A stretch of 64,000 nucleotides of DNA, taken from assembly GCA_037443645.1 (NCBI GenBank), contig JBBINY010000005.1, positions 13,142-77,141 of the forward strand. Reading direction: 5' to 3'. Shown one piece after another: positions 1 through 6,541 of this stretch. How positions within the stretch are numbered: the stretch's first letter is position 1; each line of letters begins with the position of its first letter. The notes beneath the pieces are model-generated. The model saw nothing but the letters and a program-made list of their open reading frames with translations, was not told the origin of the DNA and did not search any database. Position numbers and translations under genes: made by a program. The DNA comes from UBA2336 sp037443645. GTDB taxonomy: Bacteria > Bacteroidota > Bacteroidia > Cytophagales > Cyclobacteriaceae.

Positions 1-926
1 CGACCCCGCGAATCAATTTGTGCGGAATACAAATCGGTTCCTCCATATCCGCCCTTGCGGTTCGAAGCAAAGTAAAGCGTGCGTCCATCAGGACTGAATG
101 CCGGAGTGGAATCCCAAAACTCCGGTGCATTAACACCCCCGGTAATAACCTGTGGTTCAGTCCATGTGCCATTGCGGAACCGGGCAATGAACAGGTCCAC
201 ATCCTCGGTTCCTTTTTTCTTGCCTGTGTTTCCCTTGGCAAAAACCATGGTGCGCCCATCGGGTGTAAAGGCAATGCATCCATCATTAACATTTTCAGTA
301 TTGATGGTTGAGGGAAGGGGTGTCAGTGTAGCAACATCTACATTTGCCCCGCGGCTGGCAACTTTATACAGGTTGGTAAATGGGGTGCCGGTAGCCGCAT
401 ACAGTTTTCCGCTTCCGCGCGAGGAAGTGAAATATAATTCATTGTTCAGGAAGACCGGATTATACTCGCTTTGCACCGTGTTGAGTGCTTCAAGATTTCT
501 GATGCGGTAATAGTTCGGCTTCTCGCGTAACTTCTCCAGGTATGCCAGGCCGTTTAATTCGATATTAGCCCGGTCTTTTAGTTTGTCGTTCGAAGTCCGG
601 CTGATGAGTTGCTCCAGCTGTTTGCGGGCCTCATCGTATTTTGAGTTTGCCTTTAACGATTGCGCATAGTAAAACTGAACCGAATCTTTATCAATTCCGC
701 GGCCGCCTGCTTTTGCGTAGTAGGGCTCGGCTTCTTTTAACCGGTTCGATAGCCGGTACGATTCGGCAACAAAGTAGTTTGCCCGAGACTGGTCTTTAGG
801 CTTGGCCGATTTTAATACGTTAATGGTATTCTGATACTCTCCTCGCCTGAATGCCTTGGTGGCTTTCTTCTCGGGACTGCACGCAGCTATGGCACAGGCA
901 ATAATAAAAGGAATAACTACCCTCAT
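1..926 (-). CDS. TPR/PD40-repeat lipoprotein, probably OmpA family (partial, 3' end off window)
   Basis: The gene starts at an ATG read leftward from 926 and runs off the left edge, so only about 308 residues are visible. The N-terminus has a short hydrophobic signal ending in a lipobox-like AIAAC, with the lipid-modified Cys near residue 16. Next comes an all-helical segment of about 120 residues resembling TPR units (basic start, YFVAESYRL, YYAQSLKANSKYDEA). It is followed by PD40/WD40-like propeller strands with the typical FTPDGRTMVFA and FSPDGRTLYFAS phrases. In Bacteroidota this order usually continues into a C-terminal OmpA peptidoglycan-binding domain, as in PorE of the type IX secretion system; that part is outside the window. 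It lies 53 bp downstream of the 165-residue gene on the same strand. Outer-membrane location is well supported; a T9SS role is only a possibility. Confidence 0.8.
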   Translation of the reverse strand, partial: MRVVIPFIIACAIAACSPEKKATKAFRRGEYQNTINVLKSAKPKDQSRANYFVAESYRLSNRLKEAEPYYAKAGGRGIDKDSVQFYYAQSLKANSKYDEARKQLEQLISRTSNDKLKDRANIELNGLAYLEKLREKPNYYRIRNLEALNTVQSEYNPVFLNNELYFTSSRGSGKLYAATGTPFTNLYKVASRGANVDVATLTPLPSTINTENVNDGCIAFTPDGRTMVFAKGNTGKKKGTEDVDLFIARFRNGTWTEPQVITGGVNAPEFWDSTPAFSPDGRTLYFASNRKGGYGGTDLYSAQIDSRG

Positions 927-979
927 CGTGCTCCAATCAACAACTAAATATATAAAGAAACCACATTTTCTGCTTTCGT

Positions 980-1477
980 TCAGGCGATAGCCACATCGAG
1001 GTATCGCTTCAGCCAGGTATTTCCGGCTTCCACAATCCAGCGGCTCTTCAGGTCGCCAACCCTATTAATGGTCATGTCAAAAACCAATGAATTGGCACCC
1101 CATGTTCCGGCTTTCCCTGCTGATCGCAATTCCACACGTGGAATAATTACCAGGGTTTCATTCTTCATAAAGGTCACAGCCTCCCGGTTGAACAGACTCA
1201 ATCCATACTGCTCACTAATTTCTTTCATCGCTTGAGTTGATTCGTCAATCGAACAACCGCTGGCTACGGACACATCTTCATCGGCCGCCAGTACAATAAA
1301 CTGTTGGTATAAAATTGTAAAGGATGCGCGGAGTGGCGTGCTATGTGCTGCCCAGCCCTCAATGAACGAATGAAGCCTGGAAGAAATTGCCTGGGTCTCT
1401 ACGGAAGTCAATGGGCGAGCAGACTGGTAAATCCAGATTCTGGAAGACTCAGGTAACTGATCGAATGGAACAAACAT
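980..1477 (-). CDS. conserved Bacteroidota protein of unknown function (165 aa)
   Basis: Soluble protein of 165 residues with no signal peptide or membrane segment. The opening MFVPFDQLPESSRIWIYQ and the whole length match a family I know only from Bacteroidota, often labelled 'ABC transporter ATPase' in databases. The sequence shows no Walker A, Walker B or ABC signature motif, so that label should not be trusted. It ends the run of genes that begins with the two Fe-S proteins and starts 14 bp after the stop of the second one, so co-transcription is likely. That constant company suggests a role linked to the Fe-S oxidoreductase pair, but nothing in the sequence states what it does. Confidence 0.85.
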   Translation of the reverse strand: MFVPFDQLPESSRIWIYQSARPLTSVETQAISSRLHSFIEGWAAHSTPLRASFTILYQQFIVLAADEDVSVASGCSIDESTQAMKEISEQYGLSLFNREAVTFMKNETLVIIPRVELRSAGKAGTWGANSLVFDMTINRVGDLKSRWIVEAGNTWLKRYLDVAIA

Positions 1478-1491
1478 GGGCTTTACTCATT

Positions 1492-2277
1492 TTAACTTAA
1501 ACCCTGCGCCTCTGCAATTAGTTCGGCAAGGTCCTTCACGTTCACTTCTGCTTCCTTTTCTTTCGCTTTAACACCATCCGTTAGCATAGTCATGCAAAAA
1601 GGGCATGCCACCGCTACGGTGGTGGCACCGGTTTGCAGTGCCTCTTCTGCCCGTTCAATATTAACTTCCTTTTTACCCTTTTCTGCATCTTTAAACATTT
1701 GCGCCCCGCCAGCTCCACAACAAAGCCCGGTAGTGCGGCAGCGTTTCATTTCCACAAGGTCGGCATCCAGCGCCTGCAAAACGGAACGGGGTGCTTCATA
1801 AATACCATTGGCCCTTCCCAGATAACATGAGTCATGGTACGTTATTTTCTTTCCCCGAAATGATCCTCTCCCGGCCAGTTTGATCTGGCCTCCATCAATT
1901 AACTGCTGAAGAAAGGTAGCGTGGTGAATCACCTCATAATGGCCCCCGAGTTCGGGATATTCGTTCTTCAGGGTATTAAAGCAGTGTGGGCAAGCAGTCA
2001 CAATTTTTTTCACACCATATCCATTCAACACCTGAATGTTGTTCATAGCCTGCATCTGAAACAGGAACTCATTGCCTGCCCTGCGGGCCGGGTCGCCCGT
2101 ACAGGTTTCTTCCGGCCCTAATACTGCGAACTTAACGCCAACGGCATTGAGAATTTTTACAAAGGCTTTGGTTACACGTTTGTACCGATCGTCATACGAT
2201 CCGGCACAACCCACCCAAAAAAGTATTTCGGGTGATTCTCCCTTTGCCGTTAATTCAGCCAAAGTCGGGACGTTCAT
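1492..2277 (-). CDS. CCG-domain (Fe-S)-binding oxidoreductase subunit
   Basis: A 261-residue soluble protein with two cysteine-rich CCG domains (DUF3390/HdrB-GlpC-LutA type). The first has WVGCAGSYDDR near the N-terminus and a later ACPHC. The second has a TYHDSCYLGR segment, then GLCCGAGGAQMF, then VACPFC. In heterodisulfide reductase HdrB and its relatives such domains bind a non-cubane 4Fe-4S cluster and handle thiol/disulfide or quinone-coupled electron transfer. The upstream gene (2295-3596) encodes a membrane protein with two ferredoxin clusters; the 17-bp spacing suggests the two form one membrane-anchored electron-transfer complex. The electron donor and acceptor cannot be read from the sequence. 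Confidence 0.9.
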   Translation of the reverse strand: MNVPTLAELTAKGESPEILFWVGCAGSYDDRYKRVTKAFVKILNAVGVKFAVLGPEETCTGDPARRAGNEFLFQMQAMNNIQVLNGYGVKKIVTACPHCFNTLKNEYPELGGHYEVIHHATFLQQLIDGGQIKLAGRGSFRGKKITYHDSCYLGRANGIYEAPRSVLQALDADLVEMKRCRTTGLCCGAGGAQMFKDAEKGKKEVNIERAEEALQTGATTVAVACPFCMTMLTDGVKAKEKEAEVNVKDLAELIAEAQGLS

Positions 2278-2294
2278 CGGTTTGTCATTAATGG

Positions 2295-3596
2295 TTAGTT
2301 TTCTTTCGCCCAGTTAAACCTGTCGCCCGGAGAAAATTTCCACGGTGCAAAGTTTGTTTCAATATTTTGAAACATTGCATTCCATGAAGCCGGTGATCCG
2401 GATTCTTCCATGGCAACGTACCGCCTGAGTTCGAGAATAATTTCAAGCGGGTTGATCAACACCGGACAAGCCTCCACACAGGCATTGCAGCTTGTGCAGG
2501 CGTTGATCTCTTCTTTCGATATGTAGTCACCTAAAAGAGATTTGCCATCGGCTGATCCGGGGCTTCCTTTTTGCAGACTCCGACCAACTTCCTCCATCCG
2601 GTCGCGTGTATCCATCATAATTTTCCTGGGTGACAATTTTTTCCCGGTAAGATTTGCCGGACATTCGGAGGTACAACGGCCACACTCGGTGCAGGCGTAG
2701 GCGGCTATTAAGTTTGTGCGCGAAAGATCATTCACGTCCTTTGCACCAAACCGTCCCGGTTCAGCAGCGGGTGGTGCAGCTTGCGTTAACCCAAGCATTG
2801 ATTTCACTTCGTTGGTAACCACCGGCATGTTGTTCATGTGTCCTTTCGACTCAATCTTTGCATAGTATGTGTTCGGAAAGGCCATGAAAATATGAAGGTG
2901 CTTGGAGTAGGTAATGTACACGGCAAAACCGAGGATGCCGATAATATGAAACCACCAGGCGAAGCGCTCAATAATAATTAGAGAGGATGTGCTTAGATCA
3001 CGAAATACAGGTGTCAGAAAACTGCTGAAGAACAAGGGGCCGGTTGTCGTATAGTGCTGGTCGCGGGGCTGAAGCAACTGATCGGCCGCATTCATCGACA
3101 GAATGGCGAGCATCAACACGATCTCTGTAACAAGAATGAGATTAGCATCTAACCTGGGCCAGCTTGTCATTTCGGCCGACCAGAACCGGGGAAGTTTCAG
3201 CACATTTCTGCGGACAAGAAAAAATATGCAGGCCATCAAAACAGCCACAGCCAGAAATTCAAATCCATTCATCAGCACACCGTAAAAGGTGCCCAGGTAC
3301 GGAGCGAATACGCGGTGCGTTCCTGCTATTCCATCAATTATAAACTCAAGCACCTCGAGGTTGATCACCAGAAAGCCCACATATATAAACAGGTGAAGTA
3401 TGGCCGGGATAAACCGCTTGAACATTTTCTTCTGACCAAATGCCACAAGCAACACATTCTTCATTCGCTGCGAAGTGTCGCTGAGTTGACTGGATTTTTT
3501 TCCCAGCCTGATGTTATCACGAATCCGCAATGCGCGCTTGCGGATTATGAATCCAAAAAATGCGAGTGCAAAAACAAAGAGTACCTGTTGGATCAT
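2295..3596 (-). CDS. membrane-bound 4Fe-4S dicluster oxidoreductase subunit
   Basis: A 433-residue protein whose first half carries about six hydrophobic helices, the first at the very N-terminus (VLFVFALAFFGFII), in the manner of NarI/HdrE cytochrome-like anchors. The second half has two ferredoxin motifs: CTECGRCTSECP, then CTSCNACVEACP about 70 residues later. It is the first gene of a leftward cluster with the CCG-domain protein and the 165-residue protein. The likely job is moving electrons between the membrane quinone pool and the CCG subunit. Related fusions exist in the HdrDE, GlpC and DsrK families, and I cannot assign the substrate. The start is ATG; the preceding 110 bp separate it from the divergent tRNA-Phe gene. 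Confidence 0.9.
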   Translation of the reverse strand: MIQQVLFVFALAFFGFIIRKRALRIRDNIRLGKKSSQLSDTSQRMKNVLLVAFGQKKMFKRFIPAILHLFIYVGFLVINLEVLEFIIDGIAGTHRVFAPYLGTFYGVLMNGFEFLAVAVLMACIFFLVRRNVLKLPRFWSAEMTSWPRLDANLILVTEIVLMLAILSMNAADQLLQPRDQHYTTTGPLFFSSFLTPVFRDLSTSSLIIIERFAWWFHIIGILGFAVYITYSKHLHIFMAFPNTYYAKIESKGHMNNMPVVTNEVKSMLGLTQAAPPAAEPGRFGAKDVNDLSRTNLIAAYACTECGRCTSECPANLTGKKLSPRKIMMDTRDRMEEVGRSLQKGSPGSADGKSLLGDYISKEEINACTSCNACVEACPVLINPLEIILELRRYVAMEESGSPASWNAMFQNIETNFAPWKFSPGDRFNWAKEN

Positions 3597-3641
3597 TCTG
3601 TAAGTAAATTCATAAAACCGGTAATTTCAAAAAATGAGTTG

Positions 3642-3673
3642 TTTGTCCCCGATTATAAATTTACATACTTTTG
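3642..3673 (+). promoter_or_regulatory. Bacteroidota-type promoter of tRNA-Phe
   Basis: TTTG at 3642-3645, a 20-nt spacer, then TACTTTTG at 3666-3673, which fits the -33 TTTG and -7 TAnnTTTG elements of Bacteroidota housekeeping promoters. The tRNA begins 34 nt further downstream. Confidence 0.65.
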
Positions 3674-3707
3674 TGCCCCTCATCCTGATTTCATGCAGGA
3701 TTGTTTT

Positions 3708-3780
3708 GGTGACGTAGCTCAGTTGGTAGAGCAAAGGACTGAAAATCCTTGTGTCGGGGGTTCAATTCCCTCCGTCACCA
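3708..3780 (+). tRNA. tRNA-Phe (GAA)
   Basis: A complete 73-nt cloverleaf. The acceptor stem GGTGACG pairs with CGTCACC over 7 bp, the D stem is GCTC/GAGC, and the anticodon stem AAGGA/TCCTT encloses loop CTGAAAA with anticodon GAA (Phe). The variable loop is GTGTC and the T arm is GGGGG-TTCAATT-CCCTC. The discriminator base is A and the CCA tail is not encoded, since the next bases are CAT. A promoter lies upstream and a hairpin terminator 5 nt downstream. Confidence 0.97.
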
Positions 3781-3784
3781 CATA

Positions 3785-3813
3785 AATGCCGGTAGTACCG
3801 GCATTATTGTTTT
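3785..3813 (+). terminator. rho-independent terminator after tRNA-Phe
   Basis: AATGCCGGT and ACCGGCATT form a 9-bp perfect stem around a 3-nt loop (AGT), followed by a T-rich run TATTGTTTT. It starts 5 nt after the tRNA. Confidence 0.75.
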
Positions 3814-4023
3814 ATGGAGCACTACGTTTACATCCTCCAAAGTGAGGTGAACAATTCCTTTTACAAAGGTGCTACTGACAATCTTTCCAGGCGGCTTCGC
3901 GAACATAATACCGGACAGGTGATCTCCACGTCTTCTATGAGTCCATGGAACCTGGTACTAAATGGCACCGTAAGTACTACATCGGAATACGGTAGGGGAA
4001 GCCGCTTTTACTATTGCATTTAG
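3814..4023 (+). pseudogene. truncated GIY-YIG endonuclease-like gene
   Basis: The ATG lies just behind the tRNA terminator. The first 47 or so residues match the UvrC/GIY-YIG small-nuclease family: YVYILQS, then SFYKGATDNLSRRLREHNTG, then SPWNLV. The GIY-YIG core here reads YVY...YKG. After PWNLV the similarity stops. The family normally continues with about 30 residues containing the metal-binding Glu and a LKNLKSR-like tail, but this frame turns into low-complexity sequence and ends at residue 69, and neither of the other two frames restores the tail. The gene has therefore probably lost its 3' part, and the protein would lack the catalytic Glu. Intact members often sit next to tRNA genes in Bacteroidota, which fits its position. 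Confidence 0.6.
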
Positions 4024-4039
4024 CAAGGCCTGACTGTAC

Positions 4040-5179
4040 TCAATAGTGTTTGAGCCGGATAATTTCGTCCGGTTTAAGAAAGCGCCATTCACCCCTGGGC
4101 AGATCTTTTTTATCAAGGCCTGCATATACAGTACGGTCAAGTTTAACAACCTGGTATCCCAATGCTTCAAAGATTCTTCGCACCACACGATTCCACCCGA
4201 TATGCAACTCCAAACCGATTGTCTTGCCATCGGGTGATACAATGGCCAGATCATCTACCATGGCACGACCTTCTTCCAGTTCAACACCATCAAGTATTTT
4301 TTGGAAGTCGGCTTTTGTAAGCGCTTTGTCGATCTCCACTTTGTAAATCTTCTTTGCGTTATGGGAAGGATGCGATAGCTTTTCAGCCAGATCGCCATCG
4401 TTGGTCAGCAACAATAATCCTGTTGTGTTGCGGTCAAGCCTGCCTACCGGGTACACCCGCTCTTTAACAGCATTTCCAATAATGTGCATCACGGTGTTTC
4501 TCTCCTGCGGATCGCTGGTAGTAGTAAGAAACCCCTTCGGCTTGTTTAATAATATGTATACCGGGCGCTCGGCACGCAGCACCTTGCTTTCGTAGCGAAC
4601 TTCATCTCCTGGGTTTATCTTGTAACCTAACTCGGTAATAACCTTTCCGTTTACCGAGATCAATCCCATTGTAATCAGGTTGTCGGCTTCGCGCCTGGAG
4701 CACACCCCACTGTTTGCGATGAATTTATTTAAACGTGTTTTTCCGGATGAAGCCGGTAACTCGTTCCGCTTGCCGTCTTGCTTCCCCGAATCATGCTGCC
4801 TGAATTTCTGCTTATTAAAAAAGCCACGTTTTTCTCCGCTGCTTTGGTCTTTCTTCGTATATCGTTTAGTGTACGGCTTTTTAGCGGGCTCGTCAAATGC
4901 TGACTTTCTATAGGTGGACTTTTTGTTAAACGAAGGCTGTCCCTTATTCTCCTTTTCCCCATCAGATCTTTTCTTTATAAATCGCTTTCCGGATTTGGAC
5001 TCGTCCGAAAATCGTGAAGGCCTTTTCAACGGTCTTTTTCCATATCTCTCTTCGCCTTTTCGCTCCCTTTCTTCGGAAAACCGGCTTGAGGATTTACTTC
5101 GCGTGTTCCTGCGCCTGCCCGAATCGGGTGTGGGTTTTCTCCTGCCCCCGGAACGGCCTGATGATTCACGCCTGGGCAT
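4040..5179 (-). CDS. RsuA/RluB-family rRNA pseudouridine synthase with long basic N-terminal extension
   Basis: A 379-residue enzyme. Residues 1 to about 145 are an extremely basic, Arg/Lys/Ser-rich, low-complexity extension likely to bind RNA. An S4 RNA-binding domain follows (RLNKFIANSGVCSRREADNLI), then the catalytic domain with the signature GRLDRNTTGLLLLTNDG, whose Asp is the nucleophile, and the RsuA/RluB-specific RRIFEALGYQVVKLDR. Such enzymes isomerise a uridine in 23S rRNA (RluB, U2605) or 16S rRNA (RsuA); the C-terminal features favour the RluB group. The start codon overlaps the end of scpB by 14 bp, so the two are translated from one message. ScpB-RluB neighbourhood is widespread in bacteria. 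Confidence 0.92.
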   Translation of the reverse strand: MPRRESSGRSGGRRKPTPDSGRRRNTRSKSSSRFSEERERKGEERYGKRPLKRPSRFSDESKSGKRFIKKRSDGEKENKGQPSFNKKSTYRKSAFDEPAKKPYTKRYTKKDQSSGEKRGFFNKQKFRQHDSGKQDGKRNELPASSGKTRLNKFIANSGVCSRREADNLITMGLISVNGKVITELGYKINPGDEVRYESKVLRAERPVYILLNKPKGFLTTTSDPQERNTVMHIIGNAVKERVYPVGRLDRNTTGLLLLTNDGDLAEKLSHPSHNAKKIYKVEIDKALTKADFQKILDGVELEEGRAMVDDLAIVSPDGKTIGLELHIGWNRVVRRIFEALGYQVVKLDRTVYAGLDKKDLPRGEWRFLKPDEIIRLKHY

Positions 5180-5750
5180 CGGGTTCTTTTAAATCAGGGT
5201 TTTCACCAATGGAGTTTATCTCGCTGGAGAAATCCTTTGGGGTTGGCAAATCCGATAAGTCGTTTATACCGAAGTACTCCATAAACTTTGCTGTAGTGCC
5301 ATATAGTAATGGCCTACCGACTGTATGGGCTTTGCCGGTAATTTCAACCAATCCCTTATCCAGCAATTTCTGGATGGCATAGTCGCAGTTCACGCCACGG
5401 ATGGCTTCCACTTCCGGCTTTGAAATGGGCTGCCGGTACGCGATAATGGAAAGGGTCTCCATGGCTGAAACGGATAATCTCTTCTTGGATTGCTGCTTCA
5501 ACAAGATGCCAATGCTGGCTTGGTAGGCGGGCTTGGTGAGAAATTGATACCCCCCTGCGCTTTTGTTTAGCTGAAAAGAAAATTCATCGGAATGAAACTT
5601 TTCGTCTAAACGTTTGATGGCATTTGTGATATCCTCTTCAGGAACTTCTGCATTAAACATCTCGGTAAGACATACCTTCAACTCCGTAACCTTTATCGGT
5701 GTATGTGAACAGAAGATCAGGGCCTCGATATGGTTTTGAAGAAAATCCAT
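5166..5750 (-). CDS. scpB: segregation and condensation protein ScpB
   Basis: A 194-residue protein with two winged-helix domains. The diagnostic stretch is LSVSAMETLSIIAYRQPISKPEVEAIRGV (written here as the sub-motifs ETLSIIAYRQPISK and EAIRGVNCD), followed by LLDKGLVEITGKAHTVGRP. ScpB dimers bind the kleisin ScpA and the SMC ATPase to form the condensin that organises newly replicated origins. Neither scpA nor smc is in the window. The downstream gene for the pseudouridine synthase overlaps its stop. The ATG at 5750 gives a length typical of the family. Confidence 0.93.
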   Translation of the reverse strand: MDFLQNHIEALIFCSHTPIKVTELKVCLTEMFNAEVPEEDITNAIKRLDEKFHSDEFSFQLNKSAGGYQFLTKPAYQASIGILLKQQSKKRLSVSAMETLSIIAYRQPISKPEVEAIRGVNCDYAIQKLLDKGLVEITGKAHTVGRPLLYGTTAKFMEYFGINDLSDLPTPKDFSSEINSIGENPDLKEPDAQA

Positions 5751-5802
5751 GGTGCTTCAGCATGCGGGCAACTGAAATTCAGCCCCCTTGGTCTTTCCGG
5801 GT

Positions 5803-6438
5803 TTATTCGGTTTGCATCATTTTCGCCTCGATGGATTGCGTGGTGTGGGGCACTGCAATCAGTCTTTCCTTCGGAATAAGCTTACCGGTAACCGAGCAAA
5901 TGCCGTACGTTCCATTCTTTATACGCACCAGGGCATTTTCAAGATTGGAGATGTATTTCTGCTGACGCGCAGCAAGCTGGCTCAGGTTTTCCTTCTCTGC
6001 CGTTTCAGCCCCGTCTTCGAGCACCTTGGTGTTACCTCCCGAAGTAGCATCGGTGCCTTCATCATTATTCCGGTTGAGGGTCTCCTTTAAAATTTTGTAT
6101 TCGCTTCGCGCTTTCTCCAGCTTGTTGTTGATCAGGCTTTCGAATTCTCTTAACTCTTCGTCTGAGTAGCGTGTTTTATCTTCTGGCGTTGAGGTTTTGG
6201 CCGGCTTGTGCGCAATCGGGCGCTGGGTAAGTACAGGAAAGATATTCAGGTTAGGAACAGCCGGTCTGCCTTGCGATTTTTTTTCAGCCTTCGCTGTGGG
6301 CTTGGCGGCTTTTTTGGGTGCCGCTTTCGCAATTTTCTTTGCCGGCTTCTTCGGTTTGGGAGTTACCTTCTTCGCTTTCGGTTTTGCCTTGGCAGCTGAT
6401 TTCTTCACTGCTTTAGCGGTTTTCTTTGCTTTTGCCAT
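5803..6438 (-). CDS. TraR/DksA-family protein with histone H1-like Lys/Ala tail
   Basis: I start the gene at 6438, where MAKAKKTAK begins behind a purine-rich AGAGGGG ribosome-binding site; the longer open frame upstream is not protein-like. Residues 1 to about 70 are a Lys/Ala/Pro repeat resembling histone H1 or AlgP tails. Residues 95 to 211 form a DksA/TraR coiled coil (SDEELREFESLINNKLEKARSEY) and end with GICSVTGKLIPKERLIAVPHTTQ. Only one of the four zinc-ligand cysteines of classic DksA is left, a state I know from other Bacteroidota members. DksA-type proteins enter the RNA polymerase secondary channel with ppGpp; the basic tail may add DNA binding. It is divergent from the acylase gene. 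Confidence 0.85.
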   Translation of the reverse strand: MAKAKKTAKAVKKSAAKAKPKAKKVTPKPKKPAKKIAKAAPKKAAKPTAKAEKKSQGRPAVPNLNIFPVLTQRPIAHKPAKTSTPEDKTRYSDEELREFESLINNKLEKARSEYKILKETLNRNNDEGTDATSGGNTKVLEDGAETAEKENLSQLAARQQKYISNLENALVRIKNGTYGICSVTGKLIPKERLIAVPHTTQSIEAKMMQTE

Positions 6439-6460
6439 AATCCCCTCTTTAAAAGTTGCG

Positions 6461-6489
6461 CAAAAATACGTGGACGGTGGTAAAACAAA
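6461..6489 (-). promoter_or_regulatory. Bacteroidota-type promoter of the DksA-like gene
   Basis: Read on the minus strand: TTTG (6489-6486), a 17-nt spacer, then TATTTTTG (6468-6461), an exact match to TTTG/TAnnTTTG. The start codon lies 22 nt downstream. Confidence 0.65.
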
Positions 6490-6541
6490 AAATAAAGCGA
6501 TATTAATTGCAGTGTTACACGCAAGCCTCAATTCTTTACTT

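Noticed and set aside
18..510. Two plus-strand open frames across the first 500 bases
   Set aside because: They are the complement of the partial TPR/PD40 gene, whose frame reads continuously with SPDG and FASNR propeller motifs.
980..1477. ABC transporter ATPase
   Set aside because: No Walker A, Walker B or signature motif; the name comes from database usage only.
3315..3785. Plus-strand frame of 156 codons ending in the tRNA region
   Set aside because: Its end (VAQLVEQRTENPCVGG) is the usual artefact of translating a tRNA gene, and its start is the complement of the Fe-S membrane protein.
6197..6541. 115-codon upstream extension of the acylase frame
   Set aside because: It is the complement of the Lys/Ala-rich tail of the DksA-like gene; the acylase signal peptide begins at 6542.
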